Shown here piece after piece: positions 1 through 10,863 of a stretch of 64,000 nt of DNA. Position 1 is the first letter of the stretch. Each line of letters opens with the position of its first letter. Under the pieces are notes generated by a model, which saw nothing but the letters and a program-made list of their open reading frames with translations, searched no databases and was not told the DNA's origin. The stretch comes from Mesostigma viride. Lineage: Eukaryota > Streptophyta > Mesostigmatophyceae > Mesostigmatales > Mesostigmataceae. The stretch covers positions 310,001 to 374,000 of the forward strand of contig RPFO01000264.1 in NCBI GenBank assembly GCA_009746045.1, read 5' to 3'. A program made the position numbers and the translations under genes.

Positions 1-2380
1 GAGGGTGCGGAGGGCAGTAGCTGTGATGTCGATGGGCGTAGCTGCCCTACATCCGCACCCCCGTCCTCCACACCCATATCAGTACAAGGGAGTAGCTGCA
101 ATGTGCCAAGAAAACAGGGGCCTACCCCCCCCCCGCCCCCCCCCCCATCCTCTGTGAAGCTGCTCGCATTGCGGGGAGCGCACAACGAGTGGTGAACCGC
201 CCCCTCCACGCTACTATCGCCCGCCACCCCCCCGCCATGACCCCGGTGCTGCCACCCGGCACTCACGGCGTCGCCATGACGGAACCCGACACCACTGGAA
301 GCCAGACTAGTCCCAAGCCCCTCTGGCGCCGCACTGGTACCGAGTGCCTCCCTGCCCTCGGGCAACGCGGCATGGCTGGCATCTGACACGCCGGGCCGGG
401 CAGACACGTGACAGGAGAGGGTATTAGGGGTACAAGAACCCGCGGCTGAGGACGCACGGTTGAGGGCTGTGGCCGCACGCTTGCGGGGCGTAGGCCCCAG
501 CGTGCACGCCCCAGGGTCCCACCGGTGCGGCTCCACCCCCCCACCACCCGCTCACTCCCGCGGGAGGGGCGCTGGCCGTTGCGAGATGCCAGCATCACCA
601 TGGCCGGCTGAGTGCTCCCGACGTCACTGGCGCGCCTGGCCAGCTGGCTGCAGGCATTTTCCACGATGCACCCAGCCCTGGGCACGGCAGCGTACCAGCA
701 CGAGGCGCTTGGCAGGGGGGGGAGGGAAGCGACGGCGGGGAAGGAGGCGCGCTCTGGTGACAGGTGGCAGGCGACAGGTGGCAGCAGCGCAGAGCAGGGA
801 GAGTCGGGGGGGGGGAGGTGACCCATTAGTTTTAATTTTAAGTCCACTAACTATTAAATTCAAAATAATTTGACAAGGGAGACAAGGCGTGCACTCTCGG
901 CTAGCCTGACATATCTCCATGCCTGGACCCTCATGCTACAGGGCAGCGCACGAGGAAGGCGGCAGACAGTAATAGCAGGCATAGCAGCTGCTAAACAACC
1001 ACATTTCCAACAAGCACAAACCTGCTGACATGCCCAAAATAAACTACCCTCCGAGCTAAGAATATGGACTGTCCACGCCTACCAAAATTGCCGGCTTTCC
1101 TACCACCTTGTGTAGAGCAAACAGCACCTCGATGGACAAGCGGGCGAAGGGGGAACGACGTGCGGCACGCAGTCACACCCGGTACTTCAGCACTGCCCCT
1201 GACCATGTTTCCAACCGCGGACCCCCGCTGAGAGCCGCACGCCCTACGCTGCTTCCCTAGTAGAACCTTTTACATTACTATCGAGGATAAGGTGCGCTGG
1301 CAGATACATCCCAGCAGGCTCGCTACCCACAAGGCCACGGCCTGCCGACAAACAACATCGCACAACACAAATTTGGCGGCTGCAGGCCTTTGAGACTGTC
1401 TGCTTTTTCGCAGGAAGAGGCAAGGACCAAAATAGCAACACTTGAAACAGCCTCGGCAAAGAGGCCAGTTTGGGGGGGGGGGGCTGGGCGCAGGCGGCGG
1501 AGGGATGTGTCGGATAGGGAAGAACAACGAAAGCTAGCCAGCATCAGCGTGGCACAAACCTGCAGCATAGCAAGCCGAGTTTTCACAGCACGGGCTTAAC
1601 CACGGTTCATGTCGGCGCGAAATTGAGCTACAGTGGCGGTTGACGTAAGTGGCAGGAGAAGGAATCCCCGCGGCAGATGCCTGTCGGGTGGATGCAACCC
1701 TGTTTCCATTTGCAGTCAATACCTCGGCTGGGCGTCCGGACGACGGCACGAGACAACGCATTTCTGTCAGGCCAATAATCATTTGGTCATCCTACAAAAT
1801 TGGCACATGGAATACCGGAGTGGTCGAGGTCCTGTCACAAACCTGGCCCGACAAGCCACATCCGGCGAGCGGTCTCGCGGGGCGATGGCCGCAGGTACTG
1901 CCTTTCCGCTGCAAGTGATGGCGCACACGACAGTCAGTACAAACATTTACATTGACACGCCGCGTCCAAACTCACCAGTAAATCAGGGTTGAATGCAACC
2001 TCACCAGGTTACCCATGTCCAGTTCATCTGAATTTCAAGGGTGCCATCATATCTCATATGCCTCACCAAAACCTACCTCTGCATACCCCAGAAATGCGTC
2101 CTTTCCGTATACGGTTCCAATTTACGCCTCTTCGCCGTTAGGGCTGATAAGGGTAGCAAGACGTTGAGTTGAGTTTCCCGAAATTTTTTCCGGGTAAATG
2201 GGTATTATTTATTAACCAATAGGAATATCGGTAGGTTAAGAGGTACCACGTATCGACCAGCTGGTTACCCACTGAGGGTAGTGTGATAGGTGAAAGGTTT
2301 AGAAAGGAGTTTCCCGAAATCAACTCGACAGCAAGATGACGTGCGAACTGCGAAGAGCTTGTTCTGGTGATTACCTAATA
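1..2380. other. No supported gene; GC-rich then AT-rich sequence
   Basis: I read both strands and found no domain, convincing splice pattern or codon structure. The first ~800 bases are very GC-rich, with C runs near 125-146; the open frames on both strands there are what GC-rich DNA gives by chance. From about 820 the composition becomes mixed. The last few hundred bases (from ~2150) are AT-richer and resemble the sequence around the RPA gene. Nothing here can be assigned. Confidence 0.6.
2166..2330. repeat. Short repeat-bounded segment, possible MITE remnant
   Basis: A 12-14 bp direct repeat (GAGTTTCCCGAAAT) occurs at 2171 and again at 2307. The outer flanks GAGTTGA (left) and TCAACTC (right) are inverted copies of each other. 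The enclosed ~150 bp has no ORF. This could be a small non-autonomous element or chance; the terminal match is too short to decide. Confidence 0.25.
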
Positions 2381-2385
2381 ATTAC

Positions 2386-2420
2386 AAGCTTAAGGGGGGG
2401 GGATGCTTCGCATCCCCCCC
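2386..2420. repeat. AAGCTTAA plus G-run hairpin, candidate Helitron terminus
   Basis: AAGCTTAA is followed by a G run and GATGC-TTC-GCATC with a C run. This makes a perfect 11-bp stem (2396-2406 with 2410-2420) and a 3-nt loop. A G/C-rich hairpin close to an end is the usual 3' mark of Helitrons; read on the minus strand the hairpin precedes CTTAAGCTT. The canonical CTRR end is not visible, so this is a candidate only. A second copy of the motif, without the second hairpin arm, is at 4485. Confidence 0.45.
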
Positions 2421-2897
2421 AAAAGAAGCCGTAAAGAAGCCGTAGTCGACGGAGTTTCGATGCGTTGAACTGGGAAAATTGATTGAGAGCTTCTGGGAGT
2501 TTTTGCTTTGTGATTGCGATACGGAAGATTTCGGTCGAGATTGCGCTCAGTTTGGTTTTTCAAGTAACCGTAAATCGATAGAAGCAAAAGAAGTCAAGGA
2601 TGAGTTGACAACTTGTAGATACGGAATCTTCTGAATAAATGAGAGAAAGAAATGTCGTCAAGGCCGGGTGCATCTGTATGGAGCGTGTGTTGCGGTGAGT
2701 GGGGATAGCTGATGCATCGCTGAGTAGTGGCGGTGTTGTTTTCCTGTGTTTCTCAGTCGTTGCGGCTTCGGAGTCTGTGTTTCTTGAGCCTTCGAGTTGT
2801 GTATCAGTTTGAGACGATCGTTTTGTCCTGTACTGGATTTTATTTCGCGGACCAGTGCTAGAGTTCAAGAACGATTTTCTCTCTTTGCGCATGGTCG

Positions 2898-4234
2898 ATG
2901 ATCGGTAAGCAACATAATTTTTATCTCTCGCAATTCAGATTTCTTTTTATTATCATCATGAGCTTTTCGCATTTTGAGCTTCGTGGAACATTCATGGGTG
3001 GTGGCAAGACGTATGTTCGCAGGGGGGAGAGTAGTAGCCGAAATGAAGAATATTTCGGTCTTTTGGTTGTTGATGCAAACACGGATGTGAAAATTTGCGG
3101 GTCAAACTGGGCAATGGATAGCGAGATTCAAGAAATGCTTTCTGGCAAGTCATATTCGATCAGTGGTAATTATTTCCGTCAAGAAGACAATAAGTATTTT
3201 TCCAGGTAAGCTTTTAATGGTTTTAGTCGTCTTGGCACTTAGTTATTGATTTGCTGAAGTCGCTTATTGGTGAAGAAGACGTCTTATTGTGTTAGCCGTC
3301 TCTTTTGCTGTGCTTTCATTTTTACTTTGGATGCATATATTGCAATCTCGTTTCTTTTACAGGACGGTGTATTACCCTCGTGTGATCAAGCCGATTGAGC
3401 ATATTGAGGATTCCTAACGTCGTTCTTCATTTGCGGGACAATCTGCGAGGTCTTGGCGATGGTGATTGTGTTGATCTGCTGGGCTACCTCGTCAGCATCC
3501 AGAAGGACATGAAGCTCAGGGATCGACCTATTCATTTCAGTTTGATTGACTTGGATATTGGTGAGGGATCGCCTTTGCGGTTGTCTGTGTGGGAAGAGGT
3601 CGATCGTGAACTTCTGGCACGCCAAGACGAGATTGTGCTACTTGGACTGAAGAATGTCCACGTGGAATGTCGTGATGGCAGGCCGCCCAGGTTCCAGATC
3701 GAAAGGGATACTCTCATCTTTATCGATCCTGTCGAGTACCGAGGTAGGGTGCCAAAGCCTATGGGTAGTTTGGGCACAATGAGTCAGTGGGTTTCTGATC
3801 AAGCGGATGATCTGCCGGTGAAGGCTTTGGGAGATTTCAAGAAAGCTGCAGTTCCTGATGTCGCCATCGTCGCTGTGAAGTTGTTGGGCCTCCGGAAGAA
3901 TTGCGTGTTGTACATGGCGTGCACGGGTTGTGGGAAGAAGTCGTGCACGTGCATCCAGTCTCCTGGAACTACCAACCCGCGTTTTCATGGGCTGGCGGAT
4001 GTTGCGGAAGGTGATGAGTCGATGGAGCTCAGTTTCTTTGACCATACTTCAGCGATTCTTGGCAAGACTGTCGAAGAAGTGGCTATTTTACAACGTGACG
4101 ATCCGGCGGAGTTTGAGAAACTGATTGACAGTTGTGGGGGTCATCGGTCTTCGCTCATGAAGCTTACCTTGAGGAAGTCTTCTGAAGATATGCGTCGTGG
4201 GATTAAGGTGCTCGAGCTATCTTTTGTGAATTGA
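2898..4234 (+). CDS. RPA70-like single-stranded DNA-binding protein (Helitron-associated type)
   Basis: Likely a large-subunit replication protein A homologue of the kind carried by plant and algal Helitrons. Two exons are needed: 2898-3205 and about 3391-4234 (~383 aa). The donor is CAG|GTAAGC at 3206. The strongest acceptor (TTTCTTTTACAG, 3362) leads to a stop at 3412, whereas AAG at 3390 keeps the frame, so the second or a regulated acceptor is inferred. Visible domains are an OB fold ending in RLSVWEE, a zinc-ribbon-like CTGCGKKSCTC near 3919-3955, and the C-terminal OB fold with ELSFFDHTSAILGKT, matching RPA1 DNA-binding domains B and C. The start could also be Met at 2958 (MSFSHFELRG). 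It lies convergent to the RepHel remnant. The repeated AAGCTTAAGGGG motif brackets it. Confidence 0.72.
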
Positions 4235-5029
4235 GTTGTCTTTGTTTACACCACGAGTTGACGCTTTGTTAGTTGCGACTTGTGTGTCGACATTCCAACT
4301 TGGCGATGATTTGCTTCCTAGAACTTATTACTTTTGTGTATAAATTGGTGTGTTCATCTGGGTTTTGATTTCAATGAGACAATCCTCCTTGATGTGAGAA
4401 AACTTTATATTGCAACTTCTCAGTAGATAAGAATGAGCATTATTTAATTTATTCATTTTAGAAACATAGATCTATTACAGCTTTAAGCTTAAGGGGGGGG
4501 GGATGCTTTGCCGACCGTAACTCTAGTAGTCGAGATTGATTCGTTCGCTGACAGGCGGCAACCTGATTTGAGTCAACTGAGGCTTATGAAGAGGGCTGAA
4601 GAAAGGACATAACGACACGCTGTGGCTGAAACACCGTAGTAGGACGGTCCGCTCTTACTAGTTCCCACCCACCCGGAGGGCGGAGGCCATTCGCCGCCTT
4701 AGTGAGACGCCCCAGCAGTGAGGCGAGGTCGTCCAGGCATAGTTGTCTCGGTTCATAGTTGATTTGTAATCTAAGTTAGCTAGTATGTGGGTAAGTACGC
4801 GTTAGCTAGTTAGTCAATTAATTAATTAGTTTGCATGTAAGCTAAAATCATGTATGTCCAATGTTGGTACTAATCTGGGCATCCGATAGAAGGATAGATT
4901 TATTACAACTTGAATTCACAGGTGAGACATGTTGGGCATCCGATCATACAGCTCCGCCAAGTCGCATCGCATCATGCTGAACAGAAGCATGCAGAGCCAC
5001 AGGATCGGCTTTGCTAGATGTTATAGCTT
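4235..5029. other. Non-coding interval between RPA gene and RepHel remnant
   Basis: No ORF with recognisable content. It contains the second AAGCTTAAGGGG copy at 4485 and AT-rich stretches (4760-4920). On the minus strand this is the sequence downstream of the RepHel stop, so it is expected to hold the Helitron 3' region. No clear CTRR end was found. Confidence 0.5.
4485..4508. repeat. Second copy of AAGCTTAA-G-run-GATGCTT motif
   Basis: AAGCTTAA followed by ten G and ATGCTT repeats the motif at 2386 in the same orientation, 2.1 kb away. ATTACA precedes both. Here the return arm of the hairpin is absent. The pair brackets the RPA-like gene, as would be expected for adjacent or nested Helitron ends of one family. 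Confidence 0.45.
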
Positions 5030-5851
5030 TCACAGGTGTGAGATGTCTGGTATGCGCACCGCGAATTCTTGCCTTTCCTGCTCGATTGTGTCTGCGCGCA
5101 AGTCAATGCGGTTAGGACGATGCGACTCGTCCCACTGTTGCAGCAGGCTCGCCGTCGCGGGCAGCTGTTCTAACAGGGCTTCCTGCACCCCTGCGTCGAC
5201 GTAGCCGTAAGGGAATGCGCGAGTCGCCGGCTGTTGTCGGCGTCTTAGGATGTCGGCGACGTCGATGCCCGCCTGTTCGAATGTGTCGCGATATCGTGTG
5301 ACAATTCGGTCCCAATTGTGTGGCGTATGGAACATGGGCACGTGCGCGGCGTTCGCGACGTGCTGCAACATCGCCACGAACACTTCTGAATGCGTTTGTG
5401 CTGGTGGAGGTAGGACGCGATTACGCTCGTGATCATCTCGCATGGGTCGACGGCCGACGCCAATGTGGCGCCGGCAGAGCATGCAATGCACGTCGTCTAT
5501 TCTGCATGTCGTGGCCCATCGGCGCAGGCACGCGAGGTGGACGTTCTTCCAATGATCGCAATCCCGCCACATAAAGCTGCCACACGCCAGTACCTCCCTG
5601 CCGTCATCGTCGTCGACGGGGGTGAGACAGATGACGCAGTTCGTTTCTTCGTCGGGGCGCGTCGTGTCGTGGTTGGGTGCCGTCGCGTCGGTTGACGTAG
5701 CTGGTGCCGGCGGTACGGTCTCGCCGGCTGTTGCGATCGTGGGTGGCGGTCCGTCGGGCTCGTCGACCGGAGTACGTGGGAGTAGAAGCTCCTGGAACAC
5801 GATGTTCTGCGTGCGCACGCGGCCGTCGGGCTCGATCTGAGACGGGTCCAC
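5030..5851 (-). pseudogene. RepHel C-terminus with RING-like zinc domain
   Basis: This frame (273 codons) begins with VRTQNIVFQELLL, which resembles the tail of Helitron helicases just after the last helicase motif. It then carries CVICLTPVDDDD, a spaced Cys/His set (HLACLRRW, CMLCRRH) and a 140-residue tail without known domain. The C-x2-C...C-x-H/H-x2-C...C-x2-C spacing looks like a RING or variant RING finger. RING domains usually bind E2 enzymes, but the function here is inference only. It is joined to the helicase by a 1-nt frame change at ~5840. It may be a C-terminal extension of the transposase or a separate partly overlapping gene. Confidence 0.6.
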
Positions 5852-6640
5852 GAGAGCAGGAGGCCGTCACGACTGCCCAGGACTCGGCTGATGGCTACGC
5901 CGAGTTGCCCGTGGTCAAACAGCCGTCTCCGAAGGTCGACGACCACCCGGCTGAGTGATCGCGACTGCACGCCGTGCATCGTCGTGCCGCCGTAGTACAT
6001 CAACGGGAATTGGTGCCGATGGATCAAGATCGTCCCTGCGCGACCGCGACCGGCCGATTCGCCCAGGCGGAAGGGGAATGTGATGGTAGGCAGCGTGATC
6101 TGTTCCCCCTGTACGCCGTCTGCGTCGACGTGCCTGACGACGACGACGTGAGCGCCGATGCGGTCGAGGATGACCGTCTGACGACGCGCCAGACGCGCTC
6201 CGTGCAGGTTCCTTGCGATCGAGTAGACCTCCCCTTCTCGTAACGCCAGCTCGCTGTCCGGTATCGTCGGCGAGCGGAAGTGCGCCATGGTCGCCTCCGC
6301 GTCGCGGACGACGTGGTCGCGCTGCTCTTCGATGACCTGATGTCGCGCCAACGCCGTCCTGTGGATGGACGTCCTCGTCGCCTCGGTCGCTCGCGCCGCG
6401 ATGCGCGACTGCAGATTCTCGTTGAACGTCGTCGCGTCCGCGTTCACTGACGCGATGTACTGGTGCGCGCATACTTGCGCGGCGTGGGCGTTCTCGCCGT
6501 CTAGTATGTTGTCCGGGAAAACGAATTGCGCCGCGACGGCGAGCTCGCTTGTTCGCGGCAGCCATGCTGGCAACAGCACGTTTCCGTCGTTGTCGGTCGG
6601 GTGAGTGCCGTCAACGATCGTGTCGATCAAGGCTGCCAAC
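5852..6640 (-). pseudogene. RepHel, C-terminal half of PIF1-type helicase
   Basis: The second RecA-like half of the Helitron helicase. Readable pieces are LPAWLPRTSELAVAAQFVFP, the NA..F...N motif region (HQYIASVNADATTFNE), YSIARNLHGARL, ITLPTITFPFRLGES, and the final FDHGQLGVAISRVLGSRDG, which matches the PIF1/Helitron motif GQ.YVA.SRV. The usual AF..TINKSQGQ motif is replaced by MYYGGTTMHGVQSRSLSRV, so a helicase residue set is altered. The frame is continuous here but shifted relative to both neighbours. Confidence 0.75.
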
Positions 6641-7502
6641 TCCGGATCTGCGTTGCGCGGTGATTCGTGATCAGAGTGCGCACTTCGACCTGGTCGCGCC
6701 ACCACGGCAGGTGATGGATCATTGTCTGGGCTCGCTGCGACGGGTCTGTCACGCCCACCGTCACCGGGGGCGTCTGGCGAAAGTCGCCGGCCAGGATGAC
6801 GATCGGCACGCCGCCGAATGCGTGGCGCTCGCTCGCTCGCTCGCGGCAATCGGCGGCGCGTTCGGAGACGGCGTCCATGTCCCTGGCGTTTGTGCTCGCC
6901 GCCTCGTCCCAAAGGATGACGTCCAGCCTCCTCATGAACTCGCCCATGCCCGACGCGCTCTCGAACTGGCATCGGATCGGCTCCATCGACAATCGCTCGT
7001 CGCCCGCGTGCACGGCGATGTGGAATCGCGCGTGCGCCGTCGTGGCGGTGGCGTACTGCGATGCTGCGATGCCCGTGGATGCGACGACGGTCATCAGACG
7101 GTCGGGGGGCAGCAGTCTGTTGTCCACGATGAGCCTCGCGATGATCATTCGCATTAGGAAGGTCTTGCCTCGTCCGGGCCCGCCCTCTATGAAGAAGATC
7201 CGCGACGGCGGAGGCGGCTCACCGCGCTCGTCGGCGTCGCGATGCTCGGTCAGCGCGTCGACGATCTCGTCGAGGATGCGATGCTGTTCGTCGGCCAGCC
7301 TTCGTTCGTGATCTCGCAGAAAGTCCCGTGACTCGCCGCGCATGCGTTCCCTTTCCTCCATCGCCTCGCGGACGACCGTCGGCATGGTCTGATGACGACC
7401 GGACTGCAGTCGCTCTCGCCATCGCTGCGCGCGGTCGTCCCAGTCGGCAGGCCGAGCTCGGCGAAGGAGCGGCCGGACTGTCGGATGCGAATGTCGAACC
7501 AC
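6627..7502 (-). pseudogene. RepHel, N-terminal half of PIF1-type helicase (Walker A and B)
   Basis: A 291-codon frame with a clear P-loop GGPGRGKTF (near 7160-7185), the STGIAAS motif, Walker B LWDEAAS (near 6900) and GDFRQTPPV, all diagnostic of the PIF1/Helitron superfamily 1B helicase. It follows the Helitron-specific region encoded upstream on the minus strand and is followed by the second helicase half in another frame. Catalytic motifs I-III are intact. The gene as a whole is interrupted by several frame changes, so either it is decayed or the assembly carries indel errors. Confidence 0.82.
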
Positions 7503-8096
7503 GCATCAGCTCGTCTTGCCGGTCTTGTCGACCACGCTCTGCCGCGTGCGTGAAATCTGAAGTCAGTGCGTGAAGCAGCTGCTCGTCCTCGATGGCGCGC
7601 GCGATGCCCAACGCGCCGTCCTCGAGCATGATCGTCGCCATGACTCGCAGGTTTCGAGGCGTCGCGCCCATGTCGATCGCTTCGCGGATCGCGACCTCGA
7701 TCTCGTCGTCGAGCGACAGGAAACCCAGCGCGACCGCCGCCTCCTGAAAAGTCGCATACTCGAGCCCTCTCACGGTGCGCAGTTCGCGAATCGTCCTCGG
7801 CTGTCGGTGTCTCCCGGTGGCGAAGGGCGGGTTGCCGTGGCGCAGGATCAGGAGCAACGACCACATCTCGACCTCGCTCGGCCGCACCGACAGGATGCGG
7901 CTGACGATGCCGCGGACGCCGCCGCGCCGTTCTCTGCGTCGGCGCACGTACCTCCTGAAGCCGCTCGCTCCGTGAACCCGTCTGGCACGTCGGCGAGCGA
8001 CGTCGACCTTCTCACGATTCGGTACGTTTCGTGGTAGTCCCTCATGCCGAGCGCGTCGTACGGTTCGCCCGCTGGGCGGTGCAGCCATCGCTCCAT
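7503..8096 (-). pseudogene. RepHel, region between Rep-side and helicase
   Basis: Two frames are needed. The first (from 8096) gives MERWLHRPAGEPYDALGMRD and YHETYRIVRR. The second gives RRRERRGGVRGIVSRILSV, then ELRTVRGLEYATFQEAAVAL. These match the segment of Helitron helicases usually written as LTY.E....Y.W, R......RI..V.P, and LRTV.G..Y.TF.EAC.ALGLL. The match in order and spacing makes the assignment firm although no single frame spans it. Confidence 0.75.
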
Positions 8097-8127
8097 GTCT
8101 GTCGGGCCGCGGGATTCCCCGTCGCGT

Positions 8128-8566
8128 TCACCCCTGTGCCTTCGTCCCTCTCCTCGTCCCCGTCATCGTGTCCGCGTCGTGCTCGTCTTCGGCGTCGTGC
8201 TCGATCGCGCCTCGCGTCGACCAGTACTCGTCGTCGTCGACGCGCCTCGCCTCGCCCTGCTCCATCGGGACCAGGAACGACAGCCGCAAGACGGACGGCT
8301 GTATCGTGACGAGCGGGAACGTATGCCCTCCCAGGATTCGCCAGCACCCCTGCATGCTGCCGATGCGACGGCTCATCGCGAACAGGAGCCCGTGGTCGCT
8401 CGGGTTGATGCCGAGACTCATCAGGACCGTGTCGTCGATGCGCCCCGAGGGTAGCAGGTACTCGAGCAGGTACTCGTAGACGCCTATCGACCCGAGCACC
8501 TCGGCGCAGACGTGGCCGCCCCACGCTCTCAATATGACGAGCTGCGTGGGCACGAGCAGGGCGTAC
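8128..8566 (-). pseudogene. RepHel, Helitron helicase-like N-terminal segment, cut by gap
   Basis: Translation beside the gap reads YALLVPTQLVILRAWGGHV, then EVLGSIGVYEYLLEYL, then MSRRIGSMQGCWRILGG and IQPSVLRLSFLVPMEQG. This follows the Helitron pattern (VPYN..LL...NAHIN.E.C.S....KY..KY... EA.WR...F......P.V..L..H). The HUH/Rep nuclease should lie further upstream, that is beyond 8567, but the N-gap and then a retrotransposon replace it. The nuclease is therefore not in this window. Confidence 0.75.
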
Positions 8567-8607
8567 NNNNNNNNNNNNNNNNNNNNNNNNNNNNNNNNNN
8601 NNNNNNN
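8567..8607. other. Assembly gap (41 N)
   Basis: A run of N separates the Helitron remnant from chromovirus copy A. The true distance and even the adjacency of the two sides are unknown. The 5' LTR, leader and first bases of copy A and the Rep domain of the Helitron may be missing here. Confidence 0.99.
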
Positions 8608-8640
8608 TTGACTCCTCAAGAACCTACCAGGTGCGTTAAC

Positions 8641-9031
8641 ATGAGCCACGCGACGTCCTTTCCCTTCCTTCTCATTCGACTAGTAATAATAGTTTAGCGA
8701 AGTCTTACGTTGTTTTACCCCTCAATGGGCAGATTTTCTTATCTGGGCCGATGCTAGGAAGTTCGTTCAGTCACGGGCTTAACGTCTCCAAATATAAGAA
8801 GTTATGTCTTTGAAGAAGCTCAGACCTACCTCTTAAAGCATAGTGAATCAGATTTGGGACTCCATTCTCGTCCTTCTCCTCATACTCGCCCTGCAGTAGA
8901 TAGTCTTGTTTGTTACACCACCTCCATCCCTCCTTCGTCTCCCCCTAACGGCCTGCATCCTCATCTAGCTTAGATACGCCTCTCACCTTAGAGTTCGGTT
9001 CCCTATCCATTACTGTTGCTAAAAAGATTGA
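8641..9031 (+). pseudogene. HBD (viroplasmin-like) ORF, copy A, broken
   Basis: Equivalent to the intact 134-residue ORF at 44487-44891 (-). The start ATGAGCCA is kept, but there are several small deletions (for example in the KYYVVITPQW segment and a lost G in the AAAAAGGATTGA end). No continuous frame remains. It sits directly upstream of gag as in the other copies. Confidence 0.75.
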
Positions 9032-9157
9032 TGTAAATTGTTTCCTTCTTTTAGGACCACTAAAAGCTTTTTCTTTTCTTTCCTTGCCTTAAATTAGGCC
9101 TTGTCCTTTTTCCTTGATTGCGTTCAGTTAGATTCCTAATCATTTACTTAATTAAAA

Positions 9158-10863
9158 ATGGATCTAGTGGGTGGTAATATGTCGCCTATACCTACAACAT
9201 CCTACTATGAATAATAATAATAATAACAACAACATAACAACACTCGTGGTAACCGACGGGACTCACTTGAAACGGTGCACCATCTCACTCCTCAAGGTAA
9301 CCTTGCGTACCTCACCTCCTTCTCCTGTTACTGGTGGTGGTCGCCGTCGTCCCTCACTTACCCCACCTACCTTTGAACAACGTGTCAAGATTAGTGATGA
9401 ACCCTCTTTGCTGAACCAGGCCCCTGCCCCTCCTGCAACCTTGGCTCAACCCCCAGCAGGTCCTCACTAACTAACAATGTTTTAGGCCTCCTTCCCACCC
9501 TGTGCCTTCCATGCCTGCTCTTAACACGGGTCGTGCCTCTGCCCCTGTCGGTCCTTCTGGGCGCCCTAGTGCAGTTCCCTTTTACCCACCTGCTTCCTGG
9601 TCCTACCCTGAGACGGCCTATGAGGCAGCCCAGGTCCCTACCCGTGTGGCTGATTTAGAAGTTAATAGTGATTTCAGCACCATGCCTCTAGATGACAGAA
9701 ATTATGATCATTTGCCTATTCCTCTCTTCGTGAGCAATATACTGTCCCCTTCTCTATGGGCACCAGCCTGAAACGGTGGCCCCTTCTAGACCCCTACCCA
9801 AGACTTTCCTCTTCCTTCCTTCTATCCCGCTTATGTAGCAGTGGAAGATAGTGGCCCTATGGGAAAACTGACTCTTCTAACCCCCTAAGCCCCCTGCTCT
9901 TCCCCTCTTTGCTAACCTTCCCAAGCTGGATGTCAAGTCTACCCCTCAACAGTTTTTCACCTTTATTATGTTGCTTACCCAGAACACAGAGTCGTGGCAG
10001 AATCATAATAGATGGCGTCTTCTGATGCTGTATTAGTTCCTCACTATCTTACAACCTGTATTACTCCTGAGCTTGCTAACCTCATTCAGTGTGAGTCTTT
10101 GGCCTCTCATGCCTACCCTAACTCTGTAGCAGAATTGTTTAAGCGTTTAGAGAACCATTTAGTCCCTCCTGATTCAGATTGGCAGGATAGATTAGCCTTT
10201 GGTACCTTGCAGCAGGGTACTAAATCATTTAAGGAGTATATGAAGAGTTTGATGCTCAGATGTACGAATTAGGGATTTGTCGGGTGCAGAAGTACGTGCT
10301 CGCTTCCTCCAAGGCCTCAGTAGACCCTTTATTACGTGAAGTCAAGCGCCAGTTCTCTGCCTACCGTTTTACTGATCTGCCCCTCAAGCATGTGCGCCAG
10401 CATCTCTTGCGTGTAGCAGATTTCTTCACCACCCTTCTTCCTACCCGTTCCCGTATTAATAATATTATCCTTACCCCTGAGGAGGAGAACTCCTATGTAG
10501 AAGAATTAGATATCTGCGTTACTGACCTTTCAGCTCTTGATGTCTTCATATCACATGCTATCATTGTAAGGAAGTAGGTCATCTTAAACGTGAGTGCCCC
10601 AAGTTCCTTTCGGGTGCTCCCCCTCATCCCGACGCTCGCCCTCCTCGTACCCCTCAGCGTGCTCCTATTCGTCCTACTTCAGGACGCATTCCTCAGCTAC
10701 CCCTAGTAGGCTGAATGCTGTGCAGCAGGACCCCCAGGGTTCCCCTATGATAATCAGGCTCCCGCACCCTCTTCGCTCCCTCGTGACCCTCCAGCAGTGG
10801 CTTTTTCGCCAGGGTCTTCTTCGGGGTTAGTTCTATGGATTTGGGGGGGAGGGGGAACAGTAG
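9158..10863 (+). pseudogene. gag, chromovirus copy A, multiply frameshifted
   Basis: Aligns along its length to the intact gag at 42635-44362 (-): start M-D-L-V-G-G-N, Asn repeat, Pro-rich N-terminal half, capsid-like central part (FKRLENHLVPP, FGTLQQGTKSFKEYM) and a zinc-knuckle region near 10550-10620. At least six small indels break it into fragments. The G run before the terminal GAACAGTAG has seven G here against eight in copy B, so even the gag-pol overlap is altered. Confidence 0.85.

Noticed and set aside
263-847. 194-codon minus-strand ORF in the GC-rich left end
   Set aside because: Opposite and overlapping frames are equally open, composition is extreme, and no domain or splice evidence supports it.
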